This document shows, in pieces, positions 11,669 through 20,919 of a stretch of 64,000 bases of DNA. The notes under the pieces were generated by a model, which was not told the DNA's origin, did no database searches, and was given only the letters and a program-made list of their open reading frames with translations. The translations under genes and the position numbers were made by a program. Each line of letters starts with the position of its first letter. Positions within the stretch are counted from its first letter, which is position 1. The DNA comes from Williamsia muralis (GTDB taxonomy: Bacteria; Actinomycetota; Actinomycetes; Mycobacteriales; Mycobacteriaceae), in contig NZ_PEBD01000012.1 in assembly GCF_002735905.1 (NCBI RefSeq), positions 248,001-312,000 on the forward strand. Direction: 5' to 3'.

Positions 11669-11842
11669 ATGTGGTGGAAAGTTCTTCTTGCGATACTCGT
11701 GGTGTGGCTGGCCTTCGGGCTGATCATGGCCGTGGTGAAGGGTCTGCTCACGGTGCTCGTGGTCGGGCTCGTCGTGATCGGGATCGTCGCGGTGATCAAG
11801 TGGGCAGCTTCTGACAAGAGAACGACCAAGATCGGTTCGTGA
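11669..11842 (+). CDS. Small membrane protein (57 aa) downstream of pspA
   Basis: Begins MWWKVLLAILVVWLAFG and ends SDKRTTKIGS. Two hydrophobic segments (about 4-22 and 24-43) joined by a very short turn containing one lysine, with a basic cytoplasmic-looking tail. The start is supported by AGGAGA four bases upstream (11659-11664). It is 111 bases after pspA and 21 bases before the glycosyltransferase, so it could belong to either unit. I recognise no family. Size, topology and place suggest a membrane partner of PspA or of the glycosyltransferase, but this is inference. Confidence 0.65.
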   Translation: MWWKVLLAILVVWLAFGLIMAVVKGLLTVLVVGLVVIGIVAVIKWAASDKRTTKIGS

Positions 11843-11863
11843 CCGGCGGTACGGGGGACACGC

Positions 11864-13027
11864 TTGCGGGCAGCACTGGTGGCAGGCTCTGACGCCGGTC
11901 ACGCCTTTCCGGTGTTCGCGTTGGCGGAGTTGTTGCAAGACAACAACATCGAAGCCGTGGTGTACACAGGTTCGCAGTGGATCGAGAAGGCTACCGCTCG
12001 CGGCCTCGACGTCCGAGAGCTACCTGGTCTGACGGCGTCGGCTGCCGACGACGATGCTGATGCGGGCGACAAACTCAGTGCACGCGCGGCGCGGATGAGC
12101 CTGCAACTGGCGCCGGTGCTCGCCGAACTCAAGCCCGATCTGGTGGTCGGCGATGTCATCACCGTGTGTGGCGGCTGGGCCGCCGAGACGATCGGTGCCC
12201 CATGGGTGGAACTGTCTCCCCATCCGCTGTACCAACCCTCGGTGGGGCTTCCCCCTGTCGGCAGTGGCCTGGAACCGGGTACGGGCCTGGTCGGCAGGGT
12301 GCGTGATGGGCTGATGCGCGCGGCCACCGGCCGATCCATTCGAGTCGGACAACAACAGCGTGCGGCCGCCCGGGTGGGCATCGGACTCGATCCCGCGCAG
12401 CCACATCCGGGAGCGCGGCTGATCGCCACCCTGCCGGCGCTGGAGGTGCCCCGCCCGGACTGGCCCGACGGCGCCGAGGTGGTCGGCCCCCTGCTGTGGG
12501 AACCCACCGACGCCGTCTTCGCACTTCCCCCCGGTGACGCCCCGTTGGTTGTCATCGCACCGTCCACCGCGGTGACCGGTTCGGCAGGCCTGGTGGAGGC
12601 GGCGCTGGCTGCGCTCGACCCGCGTGTACTGGGACGCCCGGTGCGGGCGGTGGTCTCGGGGCTCGATCCCGAGGTGGGTGATCTACCGTCGTGGGCCGTG
12701 GCCGGACACGGCAGGCAAGACGAGCTCCTTCACGACGCATCGCTCGTCATCTGCGGTGGAGGACACGGAATGCTGGCGAAGTCCATGCTGGCCGGCGTAC
12801 CTCAGGTGCTCGTTCCCGGCGGCGGAGATCAGTGGGAACTGGCCCAGCGTGCCTGCCGATGGGGCAGTGCCGCGGTGGTCAGGCCCACCACCGTCGAGTC
12901 GCTGGCCGCGGCGTGCCGAAAGGTGCTGGACAGCAAGTCATTCACCGAAGCCGCCCAACGCGGCGCCCGCACCGGTGCCGACGTTGTCGACCCGGTGGCG
13001 GTATGTGTCGGTGCAGCGCGGTCCTAA
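11864..13027 (+). CDS. GT1-like glycosyltransferase (UDP-glycosyltransferase/MGT fold)
   Basis: A 387-residue protein with two Rossmann-like halves. The N-terminal half starts at strand 1 (MRAALVAGSDAGHAFPVFALAELL), and the C-terminal half carries the donor-binding signature CGGGHGMLAKSMLAGVPQVLVPGG at about 297-320, split here as CGGGHGMLAKS and MLAGVPQVLVPGG, followed by DQWELAQR. It is the positional equivalent of M. tuberculosis Rv2739c. The acceptor is unknown. The likely start is TTG 11864, preceded by GGGGGA, because the next GTG would cut strand 1. Confidence 0.82.
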   Translation: MRAALVAGSDAGHAFPVFALAELLQDNNIEAVVYTGSQWIEKATARGLDVRELPGLTASAADDDADAGDKLSARAARMSLQLAPVLAELKPDLVVGDVITVCGGWAAETIGAPWVELSPHPLYQPSVGLPPVGSGLEPGTGLVGRVRDGLMRAATGRSIRVGQQQRAAARVGIGLDPAQPHPGARLIATLPALEVPRPDWPDGAEVVGPLLWEPTDAVFALPPGDAPLVVIAPSTAVTGSAGLVEAALAALDPRVLGRPVRAVVSGLDPEVGDLPSWAVAGHGRQDELLHDASLVICGGGHGMLAKSMLAGVPQVLVPGGGDQWELAQRACRWGSAAVVRPTTVESLAAACRKVLDSKSFTEAAQRGARTGADVVDPVAVCVGAARS

Positions 13028-13036
13028 TGGTTTCGC

Positions 13037-13042
13037 TACGCT
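13037..13042 (+). promoter_or_regulatory. Candidate -10 hexamer for the DUF3046 gene
   Basis: TACGCT, 7 bases before GTG 13050. Confidence 0.35.
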
Positions 13043-13049
13043 CGGTCAC

Positions 13050-13244
13050 GTGCGATTGACCGAATTCTCCGAACTCGTCAGCACCGAGTTCGGGTCCACC
13101 ACTGCGAATTCGATGCTTGTCGACCACGTCCTCACCGACCTCGGTGGCCGGACGGCTGCCGAAGCGCTTGATGCCGGCGTCGATCCCAGAGATGTGTGGA
13201 CAGCGCTGTGCCGGGACTTCGACGTCCCGCGGGAACGCTGGTAG
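13050..13244 (+). CDS. DUF3046 protein
   Basis: Sixty-four residues starting MRLTEFSELVSTEFG (GTG start) and ending PRERW. Small, helical and soluble, matching the actinobacterial DUF3046 family found just upstream of recA (Rv2738c in M. tuberculosis). The short conserved core LTDLGGRTAAEALDAG and DPRDVWTALCRDFDVP is visible. Function unknown; a link to recombination rests only on its constant place next to recA. Confidence 0.85.
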   Translation: MRLTEFSELVSTEFGSTTANSMLVDHVLTDLGGRTAAEALDAGVDPRDVWTALCRDFDVPRERW

Positions 13245-13284
13245 CAGTACTTCATCTGCCCCGGCGTGTCGGATGTCTGGGTGG

Positions 13285-13312
13285 TTGACTCGAACAACTG
13301 TTCGCCTAGAGT
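13285..13312 (+). promoter_or_regulatory. LexA-controlled recA promoter with SOS box
   Basis: TTGACT (13285-13290) and TAGAGT (13307-13312) with a 16-base spacer form a sigma-70-type promoter. The SOS box TCGAACAACTGTTCG (13290-13304) fills the spacer and matches cGAAC-N4-GTTCg exactly, so LexA would block polymerase. Confidence 0.85.
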
Positions 13313-13354
13313 GGGTGGTGTTCGACGCGAGGACGGGAACGTCGAGATCCGGGA

Positions 13355-13377
13355 TTGTCAGAGGGCTGATCTAGCGT
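13355..13377 (+). promoter_or_regulatory. RecA-NDp (PafBC-type) second recA promoter
   Basis: TTGTCAGAG, 8 bases, then TAGCGT fits the mycobacterial TTGTCRGTG-N8-TAnnnT consensus apart from the last two bases of the first element (AG for TG). It lies 107 bases before the recA ATG, downstream of the SOS promoter, the same order as in M. tuberculosis. Confidence 0.75.
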
Positions 13378-13483
13378 GACGTCAGTGCGCAAAGAGATGC
13401 CGAATACGCGAAAGAAAGCCCGATCCCGCCAGACCGGCGGCACCACCACCGCCGACAACTCGGCGCAAACACTAGGGGAAACC

Positions 13484-14524
13484 ATGGCAGCCCAACCAGA
13501 CCGCGAAAAGGCCCTCGACCTGGCATTGGCCCAGATCGACAAGAACTACGGCAAGGGCTCGGTGATGCGTCTCGGCGAGAACGCCCGCCAGCCGATCGCC
13601 ACCATCCCAACCGGCTCGATCGCGCTTGATGTCGCACTCGGCATCGGAGGTCTCCCGCGAGGCCGCGTCGTCGAGATCTACGGGCCGGAATCGTCGGGTA
13701 AGACCACCGTTGCGCTGCACGCGGTCGCCAACGCACAGGCCGCCGGTGGCATCGCGGCGTTCATCGACGCAGAGCACGCCCTCGACCCCGACTACGCACA
13801 GCGACTGGGAGTCGACACCGACGCGTTGCTGGTGTCACAGCCGGACACCGGTGAGCAGGCACTCGAGATCGCTGACATGTTGATCCGGTCGGGTGCTCTC
13901 GACATCCTGGTCATCGACTCGGTCGCGGCGCTCGTGCCGCGTGCGGAGATCGAGGGCGAGATGGGCGACAGCCACGTCGGTCTGCAGGCGCGATTGATGA
14001 GCCAGGCACTGCGGAAGATGACCGGTGCCATGAGCAATTCGGGCACCACCGCGATCTTCATCAACCAGCTGCGCGAGAAGATCGGCGTGATGTTCGGGTC
14101 TCCCGAGACCACCACCGGTGGTAAGGCGCTGAAGTTCTACGCGTCGGTCCGTCTGGATGTGCGCCGGATCGAGACTCTCAAGGACGGTACCGAGGCAGTC
14201 GGTAACCGCACTCGGGTCAAGGTCGTCAAGAACAAGGTCGCGCCTCCGTTCAAGCAGGCCGAGTTCGACATCCTGTACGGGCAGGGCATCAGCAAAGAGG
14301 GTTCGCTGATCGACATGGGCGTGCTGCACGGCTTCGTCCGCAAGTCCGGCTCCTGGTTCACCTACGAAGGTGAACAGCTGGGCCAGGGCAAGGAGAACGC
14401 TCGTAAGTTCTTGCTCGAGAACACCGAGGTGCGTGACGAAATCGAAAAGAAGATCAAGGAAAAGCTCGGGATCGGCGCTGTCCTGACCGAGGATGCCGTC
14501 GCGCCGGCACCGGTCGAGTTCTAG
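13484..14524 (+). CDS. recA: Recombinase RecA
   Basis: Forms filaments on single-stranded DNA, drives strand exchange and triggers LexA self-cleavage. The 346-residue protein starts [15 protein letters not shown] behind AGGGGA, with Walker A GPESSGKT at 66-73, Walker B near LVIDSVAAL and the L2-loop segment [21 protein letters not shown] (approached as INQLREKIG, then SPETTTGG). No intein interrupts it, unlike M. tuberculosis recA. An in-frame GTG at 13376 would add 36 low-complexity residues but overlaps the promoter and is rejected. recX follows after 13 bases. Confidence 0.98.
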   Translation: MAAQPDREKALDLALAQIDKNYGKGSVMRLGENARQPIATIPTGSIALDVALGIGGLPRGRVVEIYGPESSGKTTVALHAVANAQAAGGIAAFIDAEHALDPDYAQRLGVDTDALLVSQPDTGEQALEIADMLIRSGALDILVIDSVAALVPRAEIEGEMGDSHVGLQARLMSQALRKMTGAMSNSGTTAIFINQLREKIGVMFGSPETTTGGKALKFYASVRLDVRRIETLKDGTEAVGNRTRVKVVKNKVAPPFKQAEFDILYGQGISKEGSLIDMGVLHGFVRKSGSWFTYEGEQLGQGKENARKFLLENTEVRDEIEKKIKEKLGIGAVLTEDAVAPAPVEF

Positions 14525-14537
14525 GACGCCGATTCAG

Positions 14538-15167
14538 GTGAACAGGCCTGCGGGAGAGGACGTCCACGAGAGCACCGCCGAGCTGCGGTCCGCGATCGCA
14601 GACATTCTCTCCCGCAGTTCTGTTCCGGTCGATTCGTCTGCGACGCCGCCTGCTCCAGAGAGTTCCGGCGGCCACACCAATACCACCGCATCGGCGTATG
14701 ACGCCGCGTTACGGCTGCTCGGCGTCCGCGCACGAAGTCAGGCAGAACTGCGCAAGCGGTTGCACGACAAGGACTTTCCGCCCACCGAAATCGAGTCCGT
14801 GATGACTCGGCTCACGGCGGCCGGTCTGCTGGACGATGTCGATTTCGCCGAACAATGGGTGCATTCCCGGCACCGCCACAGCGGCAAAGGACGCACTGCT
14901 TTACGGCACGAGCTGCGGCAGAAGGGTGTCGCCGACACCGTGATCGAGCACGCACTCGATCAGGTCGACGATGACGCAGAGCGCGAACGGGCAGCCGACC
15001 TGTTGCGCCGCAAGACGTCTCGCCTGACGGTCGATGACATCACTGATCGGGCCCAGCGGGACAAACACGTTCGGCGACTGGTCGCGATGCTGGCCAGACG
15101 CGGGTACGCCCCGTCCCTGGCCATGAGCCTGGTGCATGAGGAACTGAACCAGCTCACTGCCGAGTGA
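14538..15167 (+). CDS. recX: RecA regulatory protein RecX
   Basis: Binds RecA filaments and limits their activity. The 209 residues (GTG start 14538) have an N-terminal extension of ~55 Ser/Pro-rich residues and then three-helix RecX repeats, beginning AYDAALRLLGVRARSQAELR and including LTAAGLLDDVDFAEQWVHSR. The gap of 13 bases after recA indicates cotranscription from the damage promoters. Another in-frame start at 14493, inside recA, is possible. It converges on gluD with only three bases between stops. Confidence 0.92.
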   Translation: MNRPAGEDVHESTAELRSAIADILSRSSVPVDSSATPPAPESSGGHTNTTASAYDAALRLLGVRARSQAELRKRLHDKDFPPTEIESVMTRLTAAGLLDDVDFAEQWVHSRHRHSGKGRTALRHELRQKGVADTVIEHALDQVDDDAERERAADLLRRKTSRLTVDDITDRAQRDKHVRRLVAMLARRGYAPSLAMSLVHEELNQLTAE

Positions 15168-15170
15168 AGA

Positions 15171-16037
15171 TCAGACAGCAGCGGCCTGTTCGTCCACTTT
15201 CACATCTGCGACCGCTCCGCGACTCTTGCCCTCCCTCAATCTCCGCTCGATGACGGTGGCCAACGTAGACAGCCCGAAGTTCAACAGGATCATCACGGCG
15301 GCGACCACCACGAGGGCCGGTAGATAGTTGCCGTAGAACGATGCCGACTGGATGCCGGAACGGACCACCTCGACATAACCGATCGCGTACCCGAGGGCGC
15401 TGTCCTTCAGTGCGATGACCATCTGCGATATCAGTGCAGGCAACATGGCAGTCACCGCCTGCGGAAGCAAGACCAGTCGCATGGTCTGTGATTTGCGCAG
15501 GCCGAGTGAGTTCGCCGCCTCGAGCTGGCCGCTCGGTAGCGATGTGATGCCTGCCCGCAGGATCTCTGCGATGACAGAGCCGTTGTACAGCGTCAGTCCG
15601 GTCACCACAGCAGCGAACGCCAGGTCCTCGGCTGGGAAGACGGCGTATTCGGCGAACAGGTAGTAGGCGAAGATCATAAGGATGAGCACGGGAATGGCCC
15701 GGAAGAACTCGACCACCGCTCCGCTGAGTCCGCGTATCGCACGGTGATCGGACAGTCGGCCGATGCCGAGAACCGCGCCGAGCAGCAGAGCCAGCACGAT
15801 CGACAGAACCGCAGCGGAGAGTGTTCCCCACAAACCGGGCAGCAGGTAGGTGGTCCACGTGTCCGGTTCCAGGAACGGCTTCCACTTCTCGCTGGTGAGC
15901 TGTCCATTGCCGGCCAGTGCCACGATCACGTAGATCGCGATGGCGAGCAGCACCACCGCGAATCCGACGGCGATGAGCTGGTTGCGACGGCGTGCCCTGG
16001 GCCCCGGGGCGTCGTAGAGAACTGTTGCACTGCTCAT
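15171..16037 (-). CDS. gluD: Glutamate ABC transporter permease GluD
   Basis: Second permease of the gluABCD importer. It has 288 residues: one N-terminal helix, a short external stretch (about 45-70), then the His/Glu/Gln-type permease domain with the EAA-like loop [22 protein letters not shown], seen as [11 protein letters not shown] and LVLLPQAV. The C-terminal tail is charged. Its ATG overlaps the gluC stop by four bases. In Corynebacterium glutamicum gluABCD is also the recX neighbour, which supports the substrate assignment. Confidence 0.9.
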   Translation of the reverse strand: MSSATVLYDAPGPRARRRNQLIAVGFAVVLLAIAIYVIVALAGNGQLTSEKWKPFLEPDTWTTYLLPGLWGTLSAAVLSIVLALLLGAVLGIGRLSDHRAIRGLSGAVVEFFRAIPVLILMIFAYYLFAEYAVFPAEDLAFAAVVTGLTLYNGSVIAEILRAGITSLPSGQLEAANSLGLRKSQTMRLVLLPQAVTAMLPALISQMVIALKDSALGYAIGYVEVVRSGIQSASFYGNYLPALVVVAAVMILLNFGLSTLATVIERRLREGKSRGAVADVKVDEQAAAV

Positions 16038-16717
16038 CGTTTGACCGCCAGACGCTTTGCGAAGAAACCGAAGACATATCCCTCGGTGAGAGTGATCACC
16101 ATGAACCCGATGGCGATGATGACGAAGATCCCCACCACCTGATCGGCGTGATTCTCGATCTGTTCTTTCATCAGCAACGAGGCCTCGGCCACGCCGATCG
16201 CCGAAGCGATCGTGGTGTTCTTGGTCAGCGCGATCAGCACACTGCCCATCGGACCGATCACCGATCTGACCGCCTGGGGCAGCACGATGATGCCGAACAC
16301 CTTGCTGAACGGCAGGCCGAGCGAGCGAGCCGCCTCGGCCTGTCCGAGTGGCACGGTGTTGAACCCCGACCGCAGCGTCTCGCATACGAACGTGGACGTG
16401 TAGAGCACAAAGGCCAGGACGGCGAGCCAGAAATTGTTGTTGGTGATGAACTCGTCGTTCTCCTGGGCCAGCTTCAGCCCGAGGTTTTGGTACAGGCCGA
16501 CCGAGGCGAAGATGACGATGAGCGTCAGCGGAGTGTTCCGGACGATGTTGACGTACCAGGTTCCGAACACCCGCATGACGGGGACAGGAGAGACCCGCAT
16601 GCCGGCCAGAACGGTGCCCCAGATGAGGGATCCGATGGCGGAGTAGAAGGTGAGCTTGAGCGTGACCCAGTAGGCAGGCCACAGCTGCGGTCCGATGTCG
16701 GACCAGAGTTCACTCAT
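16034..16717 (-). CDS. gluC: Glutamate ABC transporter permease GluC
   Basis: First permease, 227 residues starting [13 protein letters not shown]. About five membrane helices and the coupling loop [22 protein letters not shown] (read as [12 protein letters not shown] and IIVLPQAVR) that docks on GluA. ATG 16717 overlaps the gluB stop (ATGA), which settles the start against an upstream ATG at 16735. It pairs with GluD as a heterodimeric pore. Confidence 0.9.
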   Translation of the reverse strand: MSELWSDIGPQLWPAYWVTLKLTFYSAIGSLIWGTVLAGMRVSPVPVMRVFGTWYVNIVRNTPLTLIVIFASVGLYQNLGLKLAQENDEFITNNNFWLAVLAFVLYTSTFVCETLRSGFNTVPLGQAEAARSLGLPFSKVFGIIVLPQAVRSVIGPMGSVLIALTKNTTIASAIGVAEASLLMKEQIENHADQVVGIFVIIAIGFMVITLTEGYVFGFFAKRLAVKR

Positions 16718-17727
16718 GACAGCTCCGCCGGGCATGGGGTGGATGTCGACTCGAGGAAGCCGAGATCTCCTGGCACGGGGGTGAACTGGTATTTGGAATC
16801 GGGACCCTGCGCACGTTCGATCATCGAATCGACTTCGCTGTCGCCGATCTCGTCGCGCAAGGCGATCTCCCAGGCCGACTCGCCGCCGTCGGCAGGCTTT
16901 GCCAGCATCGACTCGAGTGCCTCATTCACCGCCGTCACGGAATCGGGATAGTCCTTGGGCATCCCGATGCCATACCGCTCGGTCGAGAACGGGGTGCCGG
17001 CCTTCTTGAGCGATTTCTTCCCGCTCGAGGTCACACACGCATCCTTGGGGTACGTCATGTCGACGATCTTGAACTCATCGGGGAAGAAGTCGGAGAACCC
17101 GGCAAGGATGGCCTCGTCGGTGGTGAGGGCGTCAACCTTGTTGCGGCGCAGAGCCTCCACACAGGACGAGTACGAGTCGTACTCCTGCAGCTGGATCTTC
17201 GGCAATTGGTTCTTCACGTTCTGGGCCGATGTGGAGCCTGTCACCGAACACAGCTTCTTGCCCTTGTTCAGATCCGTGAGCGTGGTGATGCTGTCGTCGT
17301 CCTCACGGACCAGCAAACCCTGGTAGTTGATCAGATAGGGGCCGGCGAAACTCACCTTCTTCGATCGCGCCGCGTTGATCGAGTAGGTGGCGGCGATCAT
17401 GTCGACCTCACCGTTGTCGATGAGCGTCTCGCGTTGCGCCGACGGGGTTTCCCGCCACGTGATCTTCGGCTTCTTCCATCCGTTGTTCTGCGCGATGGTG
17501 TTGACCACGTACTCGGACACCGCGACATCGAATCCGGTGAACGACTTGTCGGGGTGCCGCAGACCCAGGCCGGGCTGATCGAACTTGGTGCCGAGGATGA
17601 CCGAGCCGCTCTCGATCGATTCGATGAGGTTGCGCGGGCTGGTGTTACCGCATGCGGAGAGTGTCGTGCAGAGCACCACGATGGCCAGGGCCGGTAGCAG
17701 GATCCAGTGTTTCGAGTTCGCGCGCAT
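16714..17727 (-). CDS. gluB: Glutamate-binding lipoprotein GluB
   Basis: Extracellular solute receptor of the importer. From ATG 17727 (337 residues) a basic N-terminus and hydrophobic helix lead to the lipobox LSAC, with the lipidated cysteine at residue 26. The type 3 periplasmic-binding fold follows, with GFDVAVSEYV, a central VDMIAATYSINAARS stretch and GSTSAQNVKN. A TTG at 17757 could add ten residues. It lies 26 bases after gluA. Glutamate/aspartate is the expected ligand from the corynebacterial operon. Confidence 0.92.
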   Translation of the reverse strand: MRANSKHWILLPALAIVVLCTTLSACGNTSPRNLIESIESGSVILGTKFDQPGLGLRHPDKSFTGFDVAVSEYVVNTIAQNNGWKKPKITWRETPSAQRETLIDNGEVDMIAATYSINAARSKKVSFAGPYLINYQGLLVREDDDSITTLTDLNKGKKLCSVTGSTSAQNVKNQLPKIQLQEYDSYSSCVEALRRNKVDALTTDEAILAGFSDFFPDEFKIVDMTYPKDACVTSSGKKSLKKAGTPFSTERYGIGMPKDYPDSVTAVNEALESMLAKPADGGESAWEIALRDEIGDSEVDSMIERAQGPDSKYQFTPVPGDLGFLESTSTPCPAELS

Positions 17728-17753
17728 GGTGCGCGCCCTCGTTGCCGCCGTTC

Positions 17754-18554
17754 TCAATGGCCGAGGATCTTGCCAAGGAAGTCACGGGCGCGCCCGGACT
17801 CGGGCCGGGTGAAGAACGACTCGGGATCGGTGTCCTCCACGATGGCGCCATCAGCCATGAAGACCACTCGGTCGGCCGCCTTGCGGGCAAATCCCATCTC
17901 GTGGGTGACGACCAGCATCGTCATGCCCTCTTTCGCGAGTGAGACCATCACGTCGAGGACCTCGTTGACCATTTCCGGGTCCAGAGCGGATGTCGGCTCA
18001 TCGAACAGCATGACCTTGGGATCCATCGCCAGTGATCGTGCGATCGCAACGCGTTGCTGCTGCCCGCCGGAAAGTTGCGCCGGGTACTTGTCCTTCTGGC
18101 TCGCGATGCCGACTCGCTCCAGCAATTCCATCCCGCGCTTGTTCGCCGCAGCCTTGTCCTTGCCACGCACCTTGATCGGTGCCAGCGTCACATTGTCGAG
18201 AATTGTCTTGTGCGCGAACAGGTTGAACGATTGGAAGACCATTCCGACGTCGGCGCGCAGGGCGGCGAGCGCCTTGCCTTCGGCGGGCAACAACTTGCCG
18301 TCGATACGAATCTCGCCGCTGTCGATCGGCTCGAGCCGGTTGATCGTGCGGCACAGGGTGGACTTGCCCGATCCCGACGGACCGAGGATGACCACGACCT
18401 GGCCGGCGGGCACCTCGAGGTCGATGTCCTTGAGCACGTGGAGGTCGTCGAAGTGCTTCTGCACGTCGCGCAGAGCGATCATCGGTGGGGCGGTCTGTGT
18501 GGCGGCCGGCCCGTCGGGGTGAGGCGCGGACGAGCCCGCTCGAGGTGCTGTCAT
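17754..18554 (-). CDS. gluA: Glutamate ABC transporter ATPase GluA
   Basis: Cytoplasmic ATPase driving glutamate uptake, 266 residues. Walker [10 protein letters not shown] is at about 58-66, the Q-loop at [10 protein letters not shown], the ABC signature LSGGQQQR, Walker [14 protein letters not shown] and the switch histidine in VVTHEMGF. The first 24 residues are Pro/Ala-rich, so ATG 18482 ([11 protein letters not shown]) is an alternative start. A TAAGGT hexamer eight bases upstream of ATG 18554 supports the longer form. First gene of the gluABCD operon, divergent from miaB. Confidence 0.92.
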   Translation of the reverse strand: MTAPRAGSSAPHPDGPAATQTAPPMIALRDVQKHFDDLHVLKDIDLEVPAGQVVVILGPSGSGKSTLCRTINRLEPIDSGEIRIDGKLLPAEGKALAALRADVGMVFQSFNLFAHKTILDNVTLAPIKVRGKDKAAANKRGMELLERVGIASQKDKYPAQLSGGQQQRVAIARSLAMDPKVMLFDEPTSALDPEMVNEVLDVMVSLAKEGMTMLVVTHEMGFARKAADRVVFMADGAIVEDTDPESFFTRPESGRARDFLGKILGH

Positions 18555-18562
18555 AACTGTCG

Positions 18563-18568
18563 ACCTTA
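18563..18568 (-). promoter_or_regulatory. Candidate -10 hexamer of the gluABCD operon
   Basis: On the minus strand TAAGGT is 8 bases before ATG 18554. The 140-base divergent region to miaB must hold both promoters. Confidence 0.35.
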
Positions 18569-18696
18569 AGGTGCCGGTGTCGGCGGGCAGCGGGGGACTG
18601 GGAACATCGCCGGCTGGAGGGGTGGATCGCTGCAGCTCAGCCGCCAATTTCACCTGGTCTGATGGGCCAAGTACCCTGGTAGGAGTGACAATCTCG

Positions 18697-20220
18697 ATGA
18701 CGGATCCGCAGACCGGGCACCCCGACACCCTGGGGCGCTCCTACCAGGTCCGCACCTACGGCTGTCAGATGAATGTCCACGACTCCGAACGTATTTCCGG
18801 TCTCCTCGAAGAAGCCGGTTATGTCCGCGCATCCGACGATGGGGATGCCGACCTGGTGGTCTTCAACACCTGCGCTGTGCGGGAGAACGCCGACAACAAG
18901 CTGTACGGCAACCTCTCGCATCTGGCACCGGTCAAGGCGAGTCGTCCCGGAATGCAGATCGCTGTCGGCGGCTGTCTTGCCCAGAAGGATCGCGGCACCG
19001 TCCTCGAGAAGGCCCCGTGGGTCGACGTCGTGTTCGGAACACACAACCTCGGATCTCTGCCGGTGCTGCTCGAACGCGCTCGCCACAATGCGCAGGCCCA
19101 GGTCGAGATCATCGATGCACTGGAGGCCTTTCCGTCCACCTTGCCCGCCAAACGCGAGTCCGCGTATTCGGGGTGGGTGTCGATCTCGGTCGGTTGCAAC
19201 AACACCTGCACGTTCTGCATCGTTCCGGCTCTTCGCGGCAAGGAGGTCGATCGCCGGCCCGGAGACGTCCTCGCCGAGGTGCAGGCGCTGGTGAACGAAG
19301 GAGTTGTCGAGGTCACCTTGCTCGGCCAGAACGTGAACGCCTACGGGATGTCGTTCGCCGATCCGGATCTGGGACGTGATCGGGGAGCATTCGCCGCGCT
19401 GCTGCGTGCCTGCGGTGACATCGACGGTCTCGAACGTGTGCGGTTCACGTCGCCGCACCCCGCAGAATTCACCGACGACGTGATCGAGGCGATGGCGCAG
19501 ACCCCGAACGTCTGTCCCCAACTTCACATGCCGTTGCAGTCAGGTTCTGACCAGATCCTCAAGGCGATGCGCCGCAGCTACCGCAGCACCAAGTTCCTCG
19601 GAATCATCGAGCGGGTGCGGGCGGCGATGCCGCACGCATCCATCACCACCGACATCATCGTCGGATTCCCCGGTGAGACCGAAGAGGATTTCCAGGCGAC
19701 CCTCGACGTGGTCGCCGCGGCCAGATTCACCAGCGCGTACACCTTCCAGTACTCGCCCAGGCCGGGGACACCGGCGGCCGACATGGCCGACCAGGTACCC
19801 AAACATGTGGTGAGTGAGCGCTACATGCGGCTGACCGACCTGCAGGACCGGATCTGCCTGGAGGAGAACCAGAAGCTCATCGGGGCGCCGGTGGAGGTTC
19901 TGGTGACCGCCGACGGCCGGAAAGATCAGGGCCGGATGACCGGCCGTGCGCGCGACGGCCGGCTCGTCCATTTCGTCACCGAGGGCGACACCATCCGCCC
20001 GGGCGATCTGGTGGACACGGTCGTGACCGGTGCGGCACCGCACTATCTGCTGGCCGATGACGGTATCCGCGGCCATCGGCGCACCCGGGCCGGCGACGCG
20101 CACGCGGCCGGTACCACCCCCCAAACCCCGCCGATCGGAGTCGGACTCGGTCTGCCGCCGATCGGGAAGCCTGTCGAAGCGCCGGTTGAATCTGCCTGTG
20201 GCGCAGGATGCGAGCTCTGA
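18697..20220 (+). CDS. miaB: tRNA-2-methylthio-N6-dimethylallyladenosine synthase MiaB
   Basis: Radical-SAM enzyme that methylthiolates i6A37 in tRNAs, the step after MiaA (23.2 kb). From ATG 18697 the protein has 507 residues. N-terminal MTTase cysteines C23, C59 and C93 bind one iron-sulfur cluster. The radical-SAM triad C167-x3-C171-x2-C174 (GCNNTCTFC) binds the second. A TRAM domain covers about 395-460. The tail ends in a Cys-containing GAGCEL. The AGGAG at 18681 is 11 bases upstream; an in-frame GTG at 18685 is another possible start. Confidence 0.96.
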   Translation: MTDPQTGHPDTLGRSYQVRTYGCQMNVHDSERISGLLEEAGYVRASDDGDADLVVFNTCAVRENADNKLYGNLSHLAPVKASRPGMQIAVGGCLAQKDRGTVLEKAPWVDVVFGTHNLGSLPVLLERARHNAQAQVEIIDALEAFPSTLPAKRESAYSGWVSISVGCNNTCTFCIVPALRGKEVDRRPGDVLAEVQALVNEGVVEVTLLGQNVNAYGMSFADPDLGRDRGAFAALLRACGDIDGLERVRFTSPHPAEFTDDVIEAMAQTPNVCPQLHMPLQSGSDQILKAMRRSYRSTKFLGIIERVRAAMPHASITTDIIVGFPGETEEDFQATLDVVAAARFTSAYTFQYSPRPGTPAADMADQVPKHVVSERYMRLTDLQDRICLEENQKLIGAPVEVLVTADGRKDQGRMTGRARDGRLVHFVTEGDTIRPGDLVDTVVTGAAPHYLLADDGIRGHRRTRAGDAHAAGTTPQTPPIGVGLGLPPIGKPVEAPVESACGAGCEL

Positions 20221-20855
20221 TGACCGAGAAGAACAACGGACCGGACCCAGCGGGTTTCGATCAGTTCAAGGGCGATCTGCGCAAAGCCGAACGCAAGGTC
20301 GCAGGCGAGATCGACCCCGGGGCCCGCGCCGTGGTGGTGGCGGTTGCGGTGCTGGTGGCAATCCTGTCCTTCGTGCTCCCCCACACCGGGTCCGTGACCG
20401 GCATCGACGTGATCACGTTCAGCTCGGACGCGGCGGCCGAGCGGGTGACCATCACCTCGCGCGTGTTCGTGGTCTTGCAGCTGGTCTTCGGGATCGGCTT
20501 CTCGGCGCTCGCGCTGCTCACCCGCCGGTGGGTCTTCGCCTGGATCGCCCTGTGTGGCAGTGCGGTGTCTTGTTTCGCCGGTCTGCTGGCGTGGTGGTCG
20601 CGCAACACTCCGGGAGTGTCCGGAGAGGAGCCGCCCAGCGGCGTCGGCATCGGCTTGATCATCGGATGGGTGGCGATGTTCGTGATCACCTTCCACTGGT
20701 CGCGCGTGGTGTGGGCCCGTACCAACTATCAGTTGGCTCTCGAGGCGCAGCGTCGCGACGAGGCTGCGGCCGAGGAAGAGCGGGCGCTCGCGCTCCAGCG
20801 GCGAACATCCGAACGCCGGCGTGAAAGCCGTCGCTCAGAGGGCGACGACCTCTAG
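20220..20855 (+). CDS. Conserved membrane protein (Rv2732c-like)
   Basis: A 211-residue protein with a charged N-terminus, four hydrophobic segments (about 37-56, 80-105, 112-133 and 150-172) and a highly charged C-terminal helix rich in Ala, Glu and Arg (about 178-211). ATG 20220 overlaps the miaB stop by one base (TGATG), so translation is coupled. Its position between miaB and a divergent DUF349 gene matches M. tuberculosis Rv2732c. Function unknown. Confidence 0.8.
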   Translation: MTEKNNGPDPAGFDQFKGDLRKAERKVAGEIDPGARAVVVAVAVLVAILSFVLPHTGSVTGIDVITFSSDAAAERVTITSRVFVVLQLVFGIGFSALALLTRRWVFAWIALCGSAVSCFAGLLAWWSRNTPGVSGEEPPSGVGIGLIIGWVAMFVITFHWSRVVWARTNYQLALEAQRRDEAAAEEERALALQRRTSERRRESRRSEGDDL

Positions 20856-20868
20856 CAAGCTGTCCGGC

Positions 20869-20901
20869 CCGCCGGCATCCGTCCAATCCGCCGGCATCCG
20901 T
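20869..20901. repeat. Two-copy 14-bp direct repeat
   Basis: CCGCCGGCATCCGT occurs at 20869-20882 and 20888-20901, period 19, between convergent genes. The second copy supplies the left arm of a hairpin. Confidence 0.6.
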
Positions 20902-20910
20902 GAGGATGCC
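20893..20910. terminator. Hairpin between convergent genes
   Basis: GGCATCC-GTGA-GGATGCC, perfect 7-bp stem with a GTGA loop, 37 bases after the upstream stop and 9 bases from the end of the DUF349 gene. It could serve both strands; no T-run. Confidence 0.5.
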
Positions 20911-20919
20911 AGGTCGACG

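Noticed and set aside
13376-13483. Upstream GTG start for recA
   Set aside because: It lies in the PafBC-type promoter and would add low-complexity residues absent from RecA proteins.
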